A stretch of DNA of 64,000 bases from Mycolicibacterium sp. BiH015 (GTDB lineage Bacteria; Actinomycetota; Actinomycetes; Mycobacteriales; Mycobacteriaceae): assembly GCF_027706845.1 (NCBI RefSeq), contig NZ_JAQGCZ010000020.1:1-64000 (forward strand). The letters run 5' to 3'. Both the position numbers and the translations under genes were made by a program. This document shows, one piece after another, positions 1-7,761 of the stretch. The stretch's first letter is position 1. Each line of letters opens with the position of its first letter. The notes under the pieces were generated by a model that ran no database searches, was not told where the DNA came from, and saw only the letters and a list, made by a program, of their open reading frames with translations.

Positions 1-141
1 CGGCTCTACACCAGCGACGCGCAACGCTGCGACGAATACCCGCGCTGGTTGCACACCTATAATCACCACCGCGGCCACACAGCACTCGGCGGTCAAGCAC
101 CAGCCAGCCGCGTACCTAACCTCTCAGGTCAGTACATCTAG
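1..141 (+). mobile_element. IS481-like transposase, C-terminal fragment
   Basis: The frame is open from base 1 and ends at TAG 139-141. It encodes a 46-residue tail with the pattern RWLHTYNHHRGHTALGG followed by PASRVPNLSG, typical of the C-terminus of IS481/IS3-type DDE transposases (integrase core, rve_3 region). The catalytic domain lies outside the window. No terminal inverted repeat follows the stop: a different coding frame resembling a TauE/SafE exporter is already recognisable from about base 144. The element therefore either ends here without its right end or was rearranged. Confidence 0.75.
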
Positions 142-455
142 CCGGACACCTGACCGGTGTACGGATCGACTGGAGCCTGGCAGCGATGGTCACGGCCGCT
201 GCAGTGGTGGGCGGTTTGATCGGCGGACGGCTAACTGGCAGGGTCGACCCCGAAACGCTGCGCAAGCTGTTCGGCTGGTTCGTTTTGCTGATGGCGGCGA
301 TGATCCTCGCGCTGGAGACAACACCAGTGGTCGGTGCCGCGTCGTTAGCCCTGACCGTCATCGGCGTAGGCGTCTATTTCACCTGCAGCCGTACCAGGTA
401 CTGCCCGTTGCGTTGGATCCTCCTCGCTCACATGAAGCCGGCTGCGGCGCGGTGA
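135..455 (+). pseudogene. TauE/SafE-family sulfite exporter, truncated C-terminal part
   Basis: The frame is open from before base 135 and reads HLAGHLTGVRIDWSLAA, then an ATG at 186, then hydrophobic segments around the motif GGLIGGRLTGRVDP and LFGWFVLLMAAMILA. This matches the last third of TauE/SafE membrane exporters, where a loop with GGRLAGR-like sequence separates the final helices. About two thirds of a normal 250-residue protein is missing and the upstream neighbour is a transposase tail. The last about 25 residues, with two Cys-containing stretches, look unlike a normal TauE end. Probably non-functional. Its position just before a CstR-like repressor suggests a former sulfane-sulfur detoxification unit. 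Confidence 0.65.
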
Positions 456-477
456 CCGCTATGAGCGCGCGGGAAGC

Positions 478-493
478 ATACCCCCACGGGTAC
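478..493. promoter_or_regulatory. Putative CsoR/CstR-type operator
   Basis: ATACCC-N4-GGGTAC is an imperfect inverted repeat (5 of 6 positions pair) with a C tract followed by a G tract. This is the usual style of DNA site for DUF156 (CsoR/FrmR/CstR) repressors. It lies 37 bp before the repressor gene start at 531, so autoregulation is likely. Confidence 0.5.
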
Positions 494-530
494 TGTTGAA
501 ATTGGTGAAACCGCAGGAAAGGAAGCCACG

Positions 531-800
531 ATGGTTGGCGACGAAGACAGCATCGCCGCAGTATTAAATCGGCTGCGACGCGCTCAAGGACAGCTCGCCG
601 GCGTGATTGCGATGATCGAGCAGGGACGCGACTGCAAAGACGTTGTTACCCAACTCGCCGCTGTCTCGCGAGCCCTCGACCGGGCGGGATTCAAGATTGT
701 TGCGACCGGCCTGCGCGAATGCATCACCGGCGACGGCAGCGAGAGCGCCAAGCCGATGACCGAAGCCGAACTCGAGAAGCTCTTCTTGGCACTCGCCTGA
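531..800 (+). CDS. DUF156 repressor of the CsoR/CstR family
   Basis: 89-residue all-helical repressor of the CsoR/FrmR/CstR family (DUF156). Cys35 (GRDCKDVV) and Cys64 (LREC) sit 29 residues apart, as in the family. Copper-sensing CsoR also needs a His four residues before the second Cys; here that position is Gly60. Loss of the His with both Cys kept is the pattern of persulfide-sensing CstR rather than Cu(I)-sensing CsoR. The neighbouring TauE/SafE remnant agrees, since CstR regulons often contain a TauE exporter. A purine-rich ribosome site (AGGAAAGGAAG, 515-525) precedes the ATG, and a C/G-tract dyad lies at 478-493. Family certain, ligand inferred. Confidence 0.85.
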   Translation: MVGDEDSIAAVLNRLRRAQGQLAGVIAMIEQGRDCKDVVTQLAAVSRALDRAGFKIVATGLRECITGDGSESAKPMTEAELEKLFLALA

Positions 801-814
801 CCTCCCAAGTCCAC

Positions 815-1798
815 TTACGTCACCGATCCCTTAATGCTGCTTGCCGAACCACGGTGGGGGTCAGATTGGGCCGATCCGAGGTGGCAGCCGCCGGAACCGG
901 TGAACGGGTAGAGCAGTTGGGCAAGGTATCCGGTGGGATAGTCGGGTTTGGCGGCCATGCCGAGCTGGGTGGAGTCGAAGCGGCGGGCGGGGTCATAGGA
1001 GAAGGTACGCATCAGGTGGTCCCACACCAGGGTGAACAACCCGAAGTTGACGTCACCGATGCCGGCCCATTTGAGGTGGTGGAAGCGGTGTCCTTCATTG
1101 AGGGCCAGGACGTATTTGGCGGGGCCGATGCGGTAGTCGGCGTTGGAGTGCTGCAGCAGCAGCTGTATCGCCACCGCCAGGGCCAGCGCTGAGGCCACGT
1201 TGACGGGCAGCCCGATCAGGATCAGGGGTGCGACCCCGGCGGCCATCTCCACGGTTTGGTGCAGCGGGTGTTTCATCAGGCCGTTGAGGCCATAGAAGCG
1301 GCTGATGCTGTGGTGCACCGCGTGAAAGCGCCAGAGCACCCCGATCTTGTGACTGGCCAAATGAACCACGGTGATCCCGAAGTCCGCGACCAGGATCGCG
1401 GCGAGGACCTGTGCGACGAATGGCCAGCTGTGCGGCCACAACTGGGGCGCGGGGACGATCGCGGCCAGCAGCGGGATGGCGGCGACGCTGGCCAGGATGA
1501 GGGTTTCGTTGACCGCGACGTGGATGCGGTCGCGGGTGCTGTCGGCGCGGTCGTGGTTCCACTGCGGGTCATAGGGGATGATCCGCTCCACCACGAACGC
1601 CGTCGCGATCGCGGCCGCCAGAATGATCAGCAGCCAGTACTTGGGTGCGCCTGCGGCGGCGACGGCGATGCCCGCACCGTTGAGGCCGATCAGCATGAAC
1701 GGCACGTAGCCGTAGCGGGCCACCGCCTGGACCGCAGTTATCACCCTCGTCGAAGGCGGAGAAGAAGTCGTACTCATGCCCTGAATCGTCGCGGTCAC
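815..1798 (-). CDS. Sterol desaturase / fatty acid hydroxylase superfamily membrane protein
   Basis: 327-residue integral membrane protein with the three histidine clusters of the di-iron hydroxylase/desaturase superfamily: HLASH, HAVHH and HRFHH. These clusters bind two irons and support O2-dependent hydroxylation or desaturation of a lipid or sterol-like substrate, which cannot be named from sequence. Hydrophobic helices lie around residues 30-70, 100-145 and 185-215. The GTG at 1798 is used here; an ATG at 1777 is an alternative, and neither has a convincing ribosome site. It follows the AraC-type gene by 27 bp on the same strand, so the two are probably co-transcribed. The last 25 residues are polar and poorly conserved in style. 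Confidence 0.8.
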   Translation of the reverse strand: MTATIQGMSTTSSPPSTRVITAVQAVARYGYVPFMLIGLNGAGIAVAAAGAPKYWLLIILAAAIATAFVVERIIPYDPQWNHDRADSTRDRIHVAVNETLILASVAAIPLLAAIVPAPQLWPHSWPFVAQVLAAILVADFGITVVHLASHKIGVLWRFHAVHHSISRFYGLNGLMKHPLHQTVEMAAGVAPLILIGLPVNVASALALAVAIQLLLQHSNADYRIGPAKYVLALNEGHRFHHLKWAGIGDVNFGLFTLVWDHLMRTFSYDPARRFDSTQLGMAAKPDYPTGYLAQLLYPFTGSGGCHLGSAQSDPHRGSASSIKGSVT

Positions 1799-1825
1799 CG
1801 CCGCGACGAGGCTTGAATGATTCGG

Positions 1826-2701
1826 CTACCCGCTGTCGAGATCCCAGGAGACGTGGCGGCTGAGCACCGAGGGTGGCAGGCCGAACATCTCACGGGTGGT
1901 ACGGGTCAGGTGAGCGCTATCGGCGAACCCCGCACCGTGCGCCGCGCCGGTCAGATCATCTCCGGCCTGCACCCGGGTGATCGCGGCCCGCAGCCGTGAC
2001 CACAACACGTACCGCCGCAGCGGGATGCCTACCTGCTCGGTGAACAGATGCGTCAGTCGGCTCGCCGAAAGGCCGACCAGCCCCGCGAGTTCGGTGCCGC
2101 TGACCGGTCCCGCCGCCACCAGGTCGGGCAGCAGCCGCAGTGCGTCATCGATGGCGGGATGCCGCCCCCCGGTGGCGTTGTCGGCCGTGGCGGGCGCCAG
2201 GTGCGCGATCAGCTCGTCGACCACCGCGGCCAAGGCTCGTCGCCGGGTGAAGGTCAGGACTGGGGAGACGGTCCACCCGGAGCGGACGGCGCGGGAGTGT
2301 GCGGCGTGCCCCGGCGCGGATTCCGGCTCCAGGAACACCACCGTGCCCTCCTGGGCGCCGACCTCGATCCGGTGCGGCGCGTCGGCGGGCACGACGACCT
2401 TCGTGCCCCGATGCCGGTCGCCGTGCTCGTCGAGCACCGTCAAGGCCGTCGTCGCGGTGACGATCTGAACGGCGTGATGCGCGTGGACATCAGTGGGGCC
2501 GATCGATCCGGTGAAGGCCAACACCCCCGGCCGCAGCAGCGCCGCCCCGCCCCAGCGCGACGCGGCAGCGGCATCGCCGCCAGGACTATCGTTCGCCACA
2601 AGCGATGATAGCGTTTGGCATCGATCGTTGCCTGGTGCTGCCTCCCCGGAACACGCTGCACTGGTCACCGCGCGCCTGTTTGGGTGGGTGCGCAAACCCA
2701 T
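1826..2701 (-). CDS. AraC-family transcriptional regulator
   Basis: 291-residue regulator. The N-terminal half is a cupin-like sensor (HAHHAVQIV, then VVPADAPHRIEVGA). The C-terminal about 100 residues carry the two AraC helix-turn-helix units (ELAGLVGLSASRLTHLF, then GFADSAHLTRTTREMFGLPPS). The ATG at 2701 follows GGAG closely. A GTG at 2599 would remove 34 residues of low-complexity sequence and is a possible true start. It lies immediately upstream of the sterol-desaturase-like gene on the same strand and probably controls it. The inducer is unknown. Confidence 0.8.
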   Translation of the reverse strand: MGLRTHPNRRAVTSAACSGEAAPGNDRCQTLSSLVANDSPGGDAAAASRWGGAALLRPGVLAFTGSIGPTDVHAHHAVQIVTATTALTVLDEHGDRHRGTKVVVPADAPHRIEVGAQEGTVVFLEPESAPGHAAHSRAVRSGWTVSPVLTFTRRRALAAVVDELIAHLAPATADNATGGRHPAIDDALRLLPDLVAAGPVSGTELAGLVGLSASRLTHLFTEQVGIPLRRYVLWSRLRAAITRVQAGDDLTGAAHGAGFADSAHLTRTTREMFGLPPSVLSRHVSWDLDSG

Positions 2702-3155
2702 CTTCTCCGCGAGGCTGGTGGCTTGCCTCGCCCCTAGCGCTCATGGTCCCCAATCTCCTCGCTCTCATCGGCTGGGGCCGCCCGTAGCCAGCATCCAGAC
2801 GTAGACACGGCTGACCGAAGAGCCCACCTGTGCAGTGTTCACGGCGAACCAAAGACCGCTCCGTCGCTACGATCGGACGCTTACCGCTTGGGACGACTGC
2901 GCGCCCTGGCGCCCCACGAGCGCGAAGACGTGCCATCGACCAAGCCGGTGAAACTCACCCAGTCGGGCTTTATCGAATCTTCATAGAAGGACTACGAAAG
3001 CCAAACGACTGACGAGAAGACTTCACGTCGTGAACGGTCCACCGTCGCCCGCGTCCGGCCGGTGCGGCGCGCACACCGCGGTGCTCAGCCCGTTAGCCGG
3101 TCACAACAAACCGATTCGGAGAATCTCATACATGCCGCAGACAGGCCGCCTACCC
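2702..3155. other. Intergenic region between AraC regulator and L,D-transpeptidase
   Basis: About 450 bp separating two divergently oriented genes. Short open frames (for example 2830-3012) show no recognisable protein, no good ribosome site and no domain. The promoters of both flanking genes should lie here, but I see no confident -35/-10 pair and no strong repeat. Confidence 0.4.
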
Positions 3156-4354
3156 ATGTTTCGAGCCACGGCGCAGTGGCTGCGGACGGCCGTCCTGGCG
3201 ATGGCGGTGCTGCTGATCGCGGCCGCGTGCAGCTCGTCGCCGGCCGCCGCGCCCCAGCCCGAGGTCATCACTGATAAAGGCACCCCATTCGCCGACCTGC
3301 TAGTCCCCAAATTGCAGGCGTCGGTGACCGACGGAGCGATCGGCGTCGCGGTGGACTCCCCTGTTACCGTGTCCGCCGGTGACGGCGTTCTCGGCCAAGT
3401 CTCGTTGACCAACGAAGCCGGCGAACTCGTCGACGGACAGCTCAGCCCCGATGGCGTGTCCTGGTCGTCTGCCGAGCCGCTGGGCTACAACAAGCAGTAC
3501 ACCCTTGATGCCCAGGCCCTTGGACTGGGCGGCGCGACCACTACGACAGCGACCTTCGAAACCCACTCGCCCGACAACTTAACGATGCCCTACGTCCTGC
3601 CCAACGACGGGGAGACGGTTGGCGTCGGCCAACCCATCGCGATCCGCTTCGATGAAAACATCACCGACCGGATTGCGGCGCAGCAAGCGATCAACGTGAC
3701 CACCAACCCCCCGGTCGAGGGAGCCTTCTACTGGCTCACAATCGCGAAGTACGTTGGCGCCCAGCCGAATACTGGAAACCGGGAACAACAGTAGAGGTGT
3801 CGGTCAACGCCTACGGCGTCAACTTCGGTGACGGGCTATTCGGTCAGGATGACGTCACTACCCAGTTCACCATCGGTGACGAGGTCATCGCCACCGCCGA
3901 TGACGCCACCAAAACGATGACTGTGCGGCGCAATGGTCAGACCGTCAAGACCATGCCCATCTCCATGGGCAAAGCCAAGACCCCGACCGATAACGGCGCC
4001 TACATCATCGGAGATCGTTACTCGTTTCTGGTGATGGATTCGTCCACCTACGGAGTTCCAGTCAACTCTCCCGACGGATACCGCACCGAGGTGGAGTGGG
4101 CGACCCAGATGTCCTACAGCGGGATCTACGTGCACTCTGCACCGTGGTCGGTGGGCAGCCAAGGCATCGCCAATGTCAGCCACGGATGCCTCAACGTCAA
4201 TCCGGCCAACGCCCGATGGTTCTACGACAACACCCGACGCGGCGACATCGTTGAGGTCATCAACACCACCGGCCCCACGCTGTCGGGAACAGACGGTTTA
4301 GGTGACTGGAACATCCCTTGGGATCAGTGGAAAGTCGGCAACGCCAACCTCTGA
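3156..4354 (+). pseudogene. L,D-transpeptidase (LdtMt2-like lipoprotein), interrupted by a one-base deletion
   Basis: Peptidoglycan 3-3 crosslinking enzyme of the YkuD family. From ATG 3156 there is a lipoprotein signal ending LLIAAAC (Cys25), then Ig-like domains, to WLT near 3740, where the frame fails and stops at 3792-3794. The rest continues in the next frame to 4354, with the YkuD catalytic motif HSAPWSVG...SHGCLN (Cys codon at about 4187) and the LdtMt2-like ending GLGDWNIPWDQW. Adding one A at 3738 (CTCACAATC to CTCAACAATC) restores WLNNREVRWRP and one frame of about 399 residues, the length of LdtMt2. This is either a real frameshift or a sequencing error. An in-frame ATG at 3132 is an alternative start. 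Confidence 0.85.
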
Positions 4355-4833
4355 AATCAGATCAGAAGCGGAGACTCACAACCGCCGCCTCCCAGTCACC
4401 TCGTGGCACCAGTTACGCGTGTCAGCAGGACGTTCGCATCCACCGAACCGGGTTTCGCATGCCGAGTGTCACCCAAGCATCGCGCGCCGTGGGGCCCACG
4501 CCGCACAGGTAGCGCAGCCCTTTCCGCTACGACACCTTTGGTTTGCCGCCCCCAGGTAACGGCGTTTTCACATGTCCGGACCACCGCTACTTCGTAGTCC
4601 CGCCATCGACGATCGACTCTTTCAGGCACCCATCGCAAAACACCATTCGCAATTTCAGCCGAAATTCCAGCATTGTAATTATGTTGCTGATGTTACTAAT
4701 GAGGCATATGTGAGTTAGGCTGATCTACGTATTTGCTACGTATATCGTTGCTGCGCAGTATGGAACGCTCTGTTTCGCCTTTGTTGGCGAAACCAATCAC
4801 CGGCGCTCCGACAGCCGAAAGAAAGAACGCCAT
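4355..4833. other. Intergenic region before the NlpC/P60 gene
   Basis: About 480 bp without a convincing gene. The first 300 bp show nothing recognisable. The last 150 bp become clearly AT-richer (from about 4660), consistent with promoter DNA for the downstream NlpC/P60 gene, and contain the 23-bp dyad at 4723-4745. Confidence 0.5.
4723..4745. promoter_or_regulatory. Putative BlaI-type operator, site 1
   Basis: ATCTACG-TATTTGC-TACGTATAT, an imperfect dyad in AT-rich promoter DNA 88 bp before the NlpC/P60 start. It matches the sites at 6433-6455 and 9605-9627 in length, spacing and both arms. The CTAC/GTAG core is of the kind bound by BlaI/MecI-family repressors, and a blaI gene lies at 10,648-11,010. 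Confidence 0.6.
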
Positions 4834-5580
4834 ATGGAACCGATGGCCCGATGCGTCCGCCCGGAGGAAGGCCGCGTATCTGCGTTCGGCTTTCGCCTGA
4901 CTGGGGTGATCGTTGCCGTCGTCGCGACGGTACTTCTGGCGTGCACGCCAGCAGCCTCCGCCGAGCCGACAGGCGGTCCGTGGGATCCACTCCTGCCCAA
5001 GATCCCGAGTGCGGGAGCGCCCGGCGATCCGGTTGCCATCGCCAACGCGTCCTTGCAGGCGACGGCCGTTGCCACCCAGACTGCGATGGATTTGGGGCGT
5101 AGCTTCCTGAGCAGTCTCGGACTCGTCAGTCCCGCGGCAAGCCCCCAAACGAGCGTCCGCGGCAACCGCCTCTACGGTGCCCAGGCGATCGAATACGTTA
5201 TCCGCAGGGCAGGAACGCAGATCGGCGTTCCCTACTCCTGGGGAGGGGGCAGCCTCACCGGCCCTAGTCGCGGTGTCGACCAAGGCGCAGGCACCGTCGG
5301 TTTCGACTGCTCAGGACTGACACGATTCGCCTTCGCCGGCGTCGGAGTACTGTTGCCGCGATGGTCCGGCGACCAGTACAACGCTGGCCGCAAGGTACCT
5401 CCCGCGCAAGCTAAACGCGGTGACCTCCTGTTCTGGGGGCCCGGCGGAAGCCAACACGAAGCGATCTACCTGGGCAACGGAAAAATGATCGAAGCGCAAC
5501 AAACCGGCGTTCCCATCAAGGTTTCACCGGTGCGTACCGCCGGGATGACACCCTACGTCGTACGGATTATCGAGACCTGA
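4834..5580 (+). CDS. Secreted NlpC/P60 family cell-wall hydrolase
   Basis: 248-residue exported protein. A basic N-terminus and hydrophobic stretch (GVIVAVVATVLLACTPAASA) form a signal peptide. The linker (residues about 45-110) is followed by an NlpC/P60 domain with catalytic Cys in FDCSGL and His in SQHEAIYLGNG. The third polar position is Glu (MIEAQQTG). The domain normally cleaves peptidoglycan stem peptides. It is RipD-like in size, but unlike M. tuberculosis RipD (family knowledge) it keeps the Cys and His, so it may be active. It sits downstream of the L,D-transpeptidase and of dyad site 1, suggesting cell-wall-stress control. GAAAGAAAG precedes the ATG. Confidence 0.85.
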   Translation: MEPMARCVRPEEGRVSAFGFRLTGVIVAVVATVLLACTPAASAEPTGGPWDPLLPKIPSAGAPGDPVAIANASLQATAVATQTAMDLGRSFLSSLGLVSPAASPQTSVRGNRLYGAQAIEYVIRRAGTQIGVPYSWGGGSLTGPSRGVDQGAGTVGFDCSGLTRFAFAGVGVLLPRWSGDQYNAGRKVPPAQAKRGDLLFWGPGGSQHEAIYLGNGKMIEAQQTGVPIKVSPVRTAGMTPYVVRIIET

Positions 5581-5638
5581 CCGAACGCTTTCGCCACAGC
5601 TCCTCCCACCAAAAGCCTTGTCCGCACCGGGTAACGGT

Positions 5639-6385
5639 TCAGCCGGCCAGACAGTAGCCGATGCCGCGGACCGTCCGGACATAGCGCGGACAAGACGGGG
5701 CGTCACCGAGCTTGCGACGAAGATTGCCGATGTGCACACCCAGTGCCGACCGCCCGCCGGGCTGCGTTGCCCCCCAAAGGGCTTCCTGAAGTCGTCGGCA
5801 CGTAACGGGCTCCCCTGGATCATCGGACAAAACCCGGAGGATCGCGAACTCCGTTCGAGTCAGCGATATGACGTTGCCGCGCTGATAGACCCGCCGGACC
5901 CCCACGTCGATCACCAGATCGTCGACGTGGCGTCGCTGCGCGCCGCCGTCCTCGCTGCGTTGGTGAGAATGCCTGAGTGTCCGCCGTATTCGCGTGCTGA
6001 GCATGTCGCGGGAGCCGATGGGAACCACTCCGACGCGCGATACCAGAGGCGCCACCTCTGTGTCGGCGAGCGCGACGACGCCGCACTGGGCAGCCTGGCG
6101 AACACGGTCAAGGACGACGGCGCCGTGCGCGGATGATCCCAGGCACACCACCACCACGTCGGGGTCATCGTCGCGCACCGCGGTGAGCGCTGCAGCGTGT
6201 GAGCGTGCGACGTCGACGGCGAACTCTTCGGCGCGCAGGGTGCGGGCCAACATGTCGGCGTAGATGCGCCGAGGTTCAACCAGCAGAACGCGAATGCGCC
6301 CAGCAGCTATCGCCGGAGAGGCAACGCTGCCCGAAGCGGGGTGCGGCTCGATGGTCGTGGCAGTCTCCTTGCCAGCGTGGGCCAT
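5639..6385 (-). CDS. Orphan OmpR/PhoB-type response regulator with degenerate receiver
   Basis: 248 residues. A non-conserved 30-residue N-terminus is followed by a receiver-like domain (about 31-135) and a winged-helix DNA-binding domain (about 150-248; SLTRTEFAILRVLSDDPGEPVTC, then VHIGNLRRKLG and VRTVRGIGYCL). The receiver lacks the usual acidic pair (LLVEPRR), and the position expected for the phospho-acceptor Asp reads DVVVVCLG, with Cys or Leu instead of Asp. Phosphorylation is therefore unlikely. No histidine kinase is adjacent. The perfect 18-nt-arm inverted repeat at 6424-6464 lies 38 bp upstream of its start, and the gene is convergent with the NlpC/P60 gene. Confidence 0.8.
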   Translation of the reverse strand: MAHAGKETATTIEPHPASGSVASPAIAAGRIRVLLVEPRRIYADMLARTLRAEEFAVDVARSHAAALTAVRDDDPDVVVVCLGSSAHGAVVLDRVRQAAQCGVVALADTEVAPLVSRVGVVPIGSRDMLSTRIRRTLRHSHQRSEDGGAQRRHVDDLVIDVGVRRVYQRGNVISLTRTEFAILRVLSDDPGEPVTCRRLQEALWGATQPGGRSALGVHIGNLRRKLGDAPSCPRYVRTVRGIGYCLAG

Positions 6386-6423
6386 TCACGGCGTGAAGGT
6401 GTTCGCGCGGATGCTGGAACCAG

Positions 6424-6464
6424 CATATCGCCATCTACGTAGTTATTACGTAGATGGCGATATG
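6424..6464. repeat. Perfect inverted repeat, 18-nt arms, containing BlaI-type site 2
   Basis: CATATCGCCATCTACGTA, 5-nt spacer GTTAT, then the exact reverse complement. The central 23 bp (6433-6455) match dyad sites 1 and 3. It lies between the stop of the MFS gene (6496) and the start of the response regulator (6385), both on the minus strand. It may act as an operator for the regulator, as a terminator or attenuator stem for the MFS transcript, or both. There is no T run after the stem. Confidence 0.75.
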
Positions 6465-6495
6465 GGGTGTCGGGCATGTTCGCGTCTTCGGGTGT

Positions 6496-7761
6496 TCAGC
6501 GGGGGGTTTGCGGGCCAGAGGATGTCAGCTGTTCGGGTTGAAGTCGGCCGCGTCGGTCCAGCCGGAACAAGGCCGCTGCGGAGGCCAGCCCGATTGCCGA
6601 CAGCAGAACCCACAGCAGCCAGGGTTGCCCGAGATCTCGGGCGGCCTGCATCAGCGAGCCGGTGGCCAGATTGCCGACAAGAATGCCGACTCCGACGATA
6701 GTGTTGTAGAAGCCATAGTGCGTTCCGATGAGACGGTTGTTGGCCAATGAGACGACGGTGTCCATCTCGAACGGGAAGACGGCCGCCGACCCGACCGCCA
6801 GCACCGCCGTGGCGACGAGTAGCGCGGTCGCGGCGGCGACTCTGCCTGCCCTGGTGTCATCGGGCAGCACGATCAGCGGCAAAAACGACGCCGCGAGGAT
6901 CAGCATGCCGATCACCAGGGAGCGGCCGGCGCCCCAGCGGTGGGCGAACCATCGGGTGATCCGCATCTGGCCGAGGACGGCAACCAGACCCGAGACCACG
7001 AAGATCATGGCGGTGACAACGGAATCGTTGCGCGGAAACAGGTCTCGCGCCTGAAGCGGCAATGCCAGATAGACCTGGAATGACAAAACATACGACCCGA
7101 TCATGGCCGCGGCGAAGAGCAGAAAGGAGCGGTTGGCCGCTACTGTTCGCCAGTCCTGCAGCACCGATGTCTTCTCATCAGGCGTCCCCGCGGCGCGGTG
7201 GGGCAATGCTAAGAGTTGGGCCACGGTCAGCGCTGCGAACACGACCGCTGCGGCGGCTGCTGTCATTCGGAAATCGACGAACATCAAGGCCAGCCCGACA
7301 AGGGGTCCGGCCAGGATGCCCGCCTGATAGAACACGTTGAACACCGCGAAGGCTTCCACGCGCCGTGGGCCCGCGTCGGCCGCCAGATAGGCGCGCACCG
7401 CAGGATTGAACAGGGCGCCGGCGAAGCCGGTTGCTGCCGAGGCGATCAGGACCGCCGGCAGCGATTCGGCGAAGACGAGCAGGCCGAATCCTGCTGTCCG
7501 TAGGACACATCCGCAAACGATGAGCGGTTTGTAGCCCAGCCGGTCTGCCAGAGTGCCGCCGATGAGAAACATGCCTTGCTGGGAGAAGTTACGTACACCC
7601 AGCACCAGGCCGATGGCCCACGCGGCCAGCCCCAACGGGCCGGCGAGGTAGCCGGCCAGGTAAGGCATGAGCATGTAGAAGCCCAGGTTGATGCCGAATT
7701 GGTTGATCATCAGCATCCGGCTGGGCCAACCAAAACTGCGGAAGGCTGACAGCAGGGTCAT
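6496..7761 (-). CDS. MFS transporter, Rv0849-like
   Basis: 421-residue major facilitator with about twelve hydrophobic helices and an MFS signature in the first loop (ADRLGYKPLIVCG). The start is ATG 7761, which overlaps the cysK2 stop by four bases (ATGA); longer frames upstream run into cysK2. The order lpqS-cysK2-MFS is that of M. tuberculosis Rv0847-Rv0848-Rv0849, known there as copper-responsive RicR-regulon genes. The substrate is unknown; the context suggests export linked to sulfur or copper stress. Confidence 0.85.
   Translation of the reverse strand: MTLLSAFRSFGWPSRMLMINQFGINLGFYMLMPYLAGYLAGPLGLAAWAIGLVLGVRNFSQQGMFLIGGTLADRLGYKPLIVCGCVLRTAGFGLLVFAESLPAVLIASAATGFAGALFNPAVRAYLAADAGPRRVEAFAVFNVFYQAGILAGPLVGLALMFVDFRMTAAAAAVVFAALTVAQLLALPHRAAGTPDEKTSVLQDWRTVAANRSFLLFAAAMIGSYVLSFQVYLALPLQARDLFPRNDSVVTAMIFVVSGLVAVLGQMRITRWFAHRWGAGRSLVIGMLILAASFLPLIVLPDDTRAGRVAAATALLVATAVLAVGSAAVFPFEMDTVVSLANNRLIGTHYGFYNTIVGVGILVGNLATGSLMQAARDLGQPWLLWVLLSAIGLASAAALFRLDRRGRLQPEQLTSSGPQTPR

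Noticed and set aside
2830..3012. 60-codon plus-strand frame in the gap before the L,D-transpeptidase
   Set aside because: No conserved features or ribosome site.
4585..4600. CTACTTCGTAG as a fourth BlaI-type site
   Set aside because: The half-sites are only 3 bp apart, unlike the fixed spacing of the other three dyads; probably chance.
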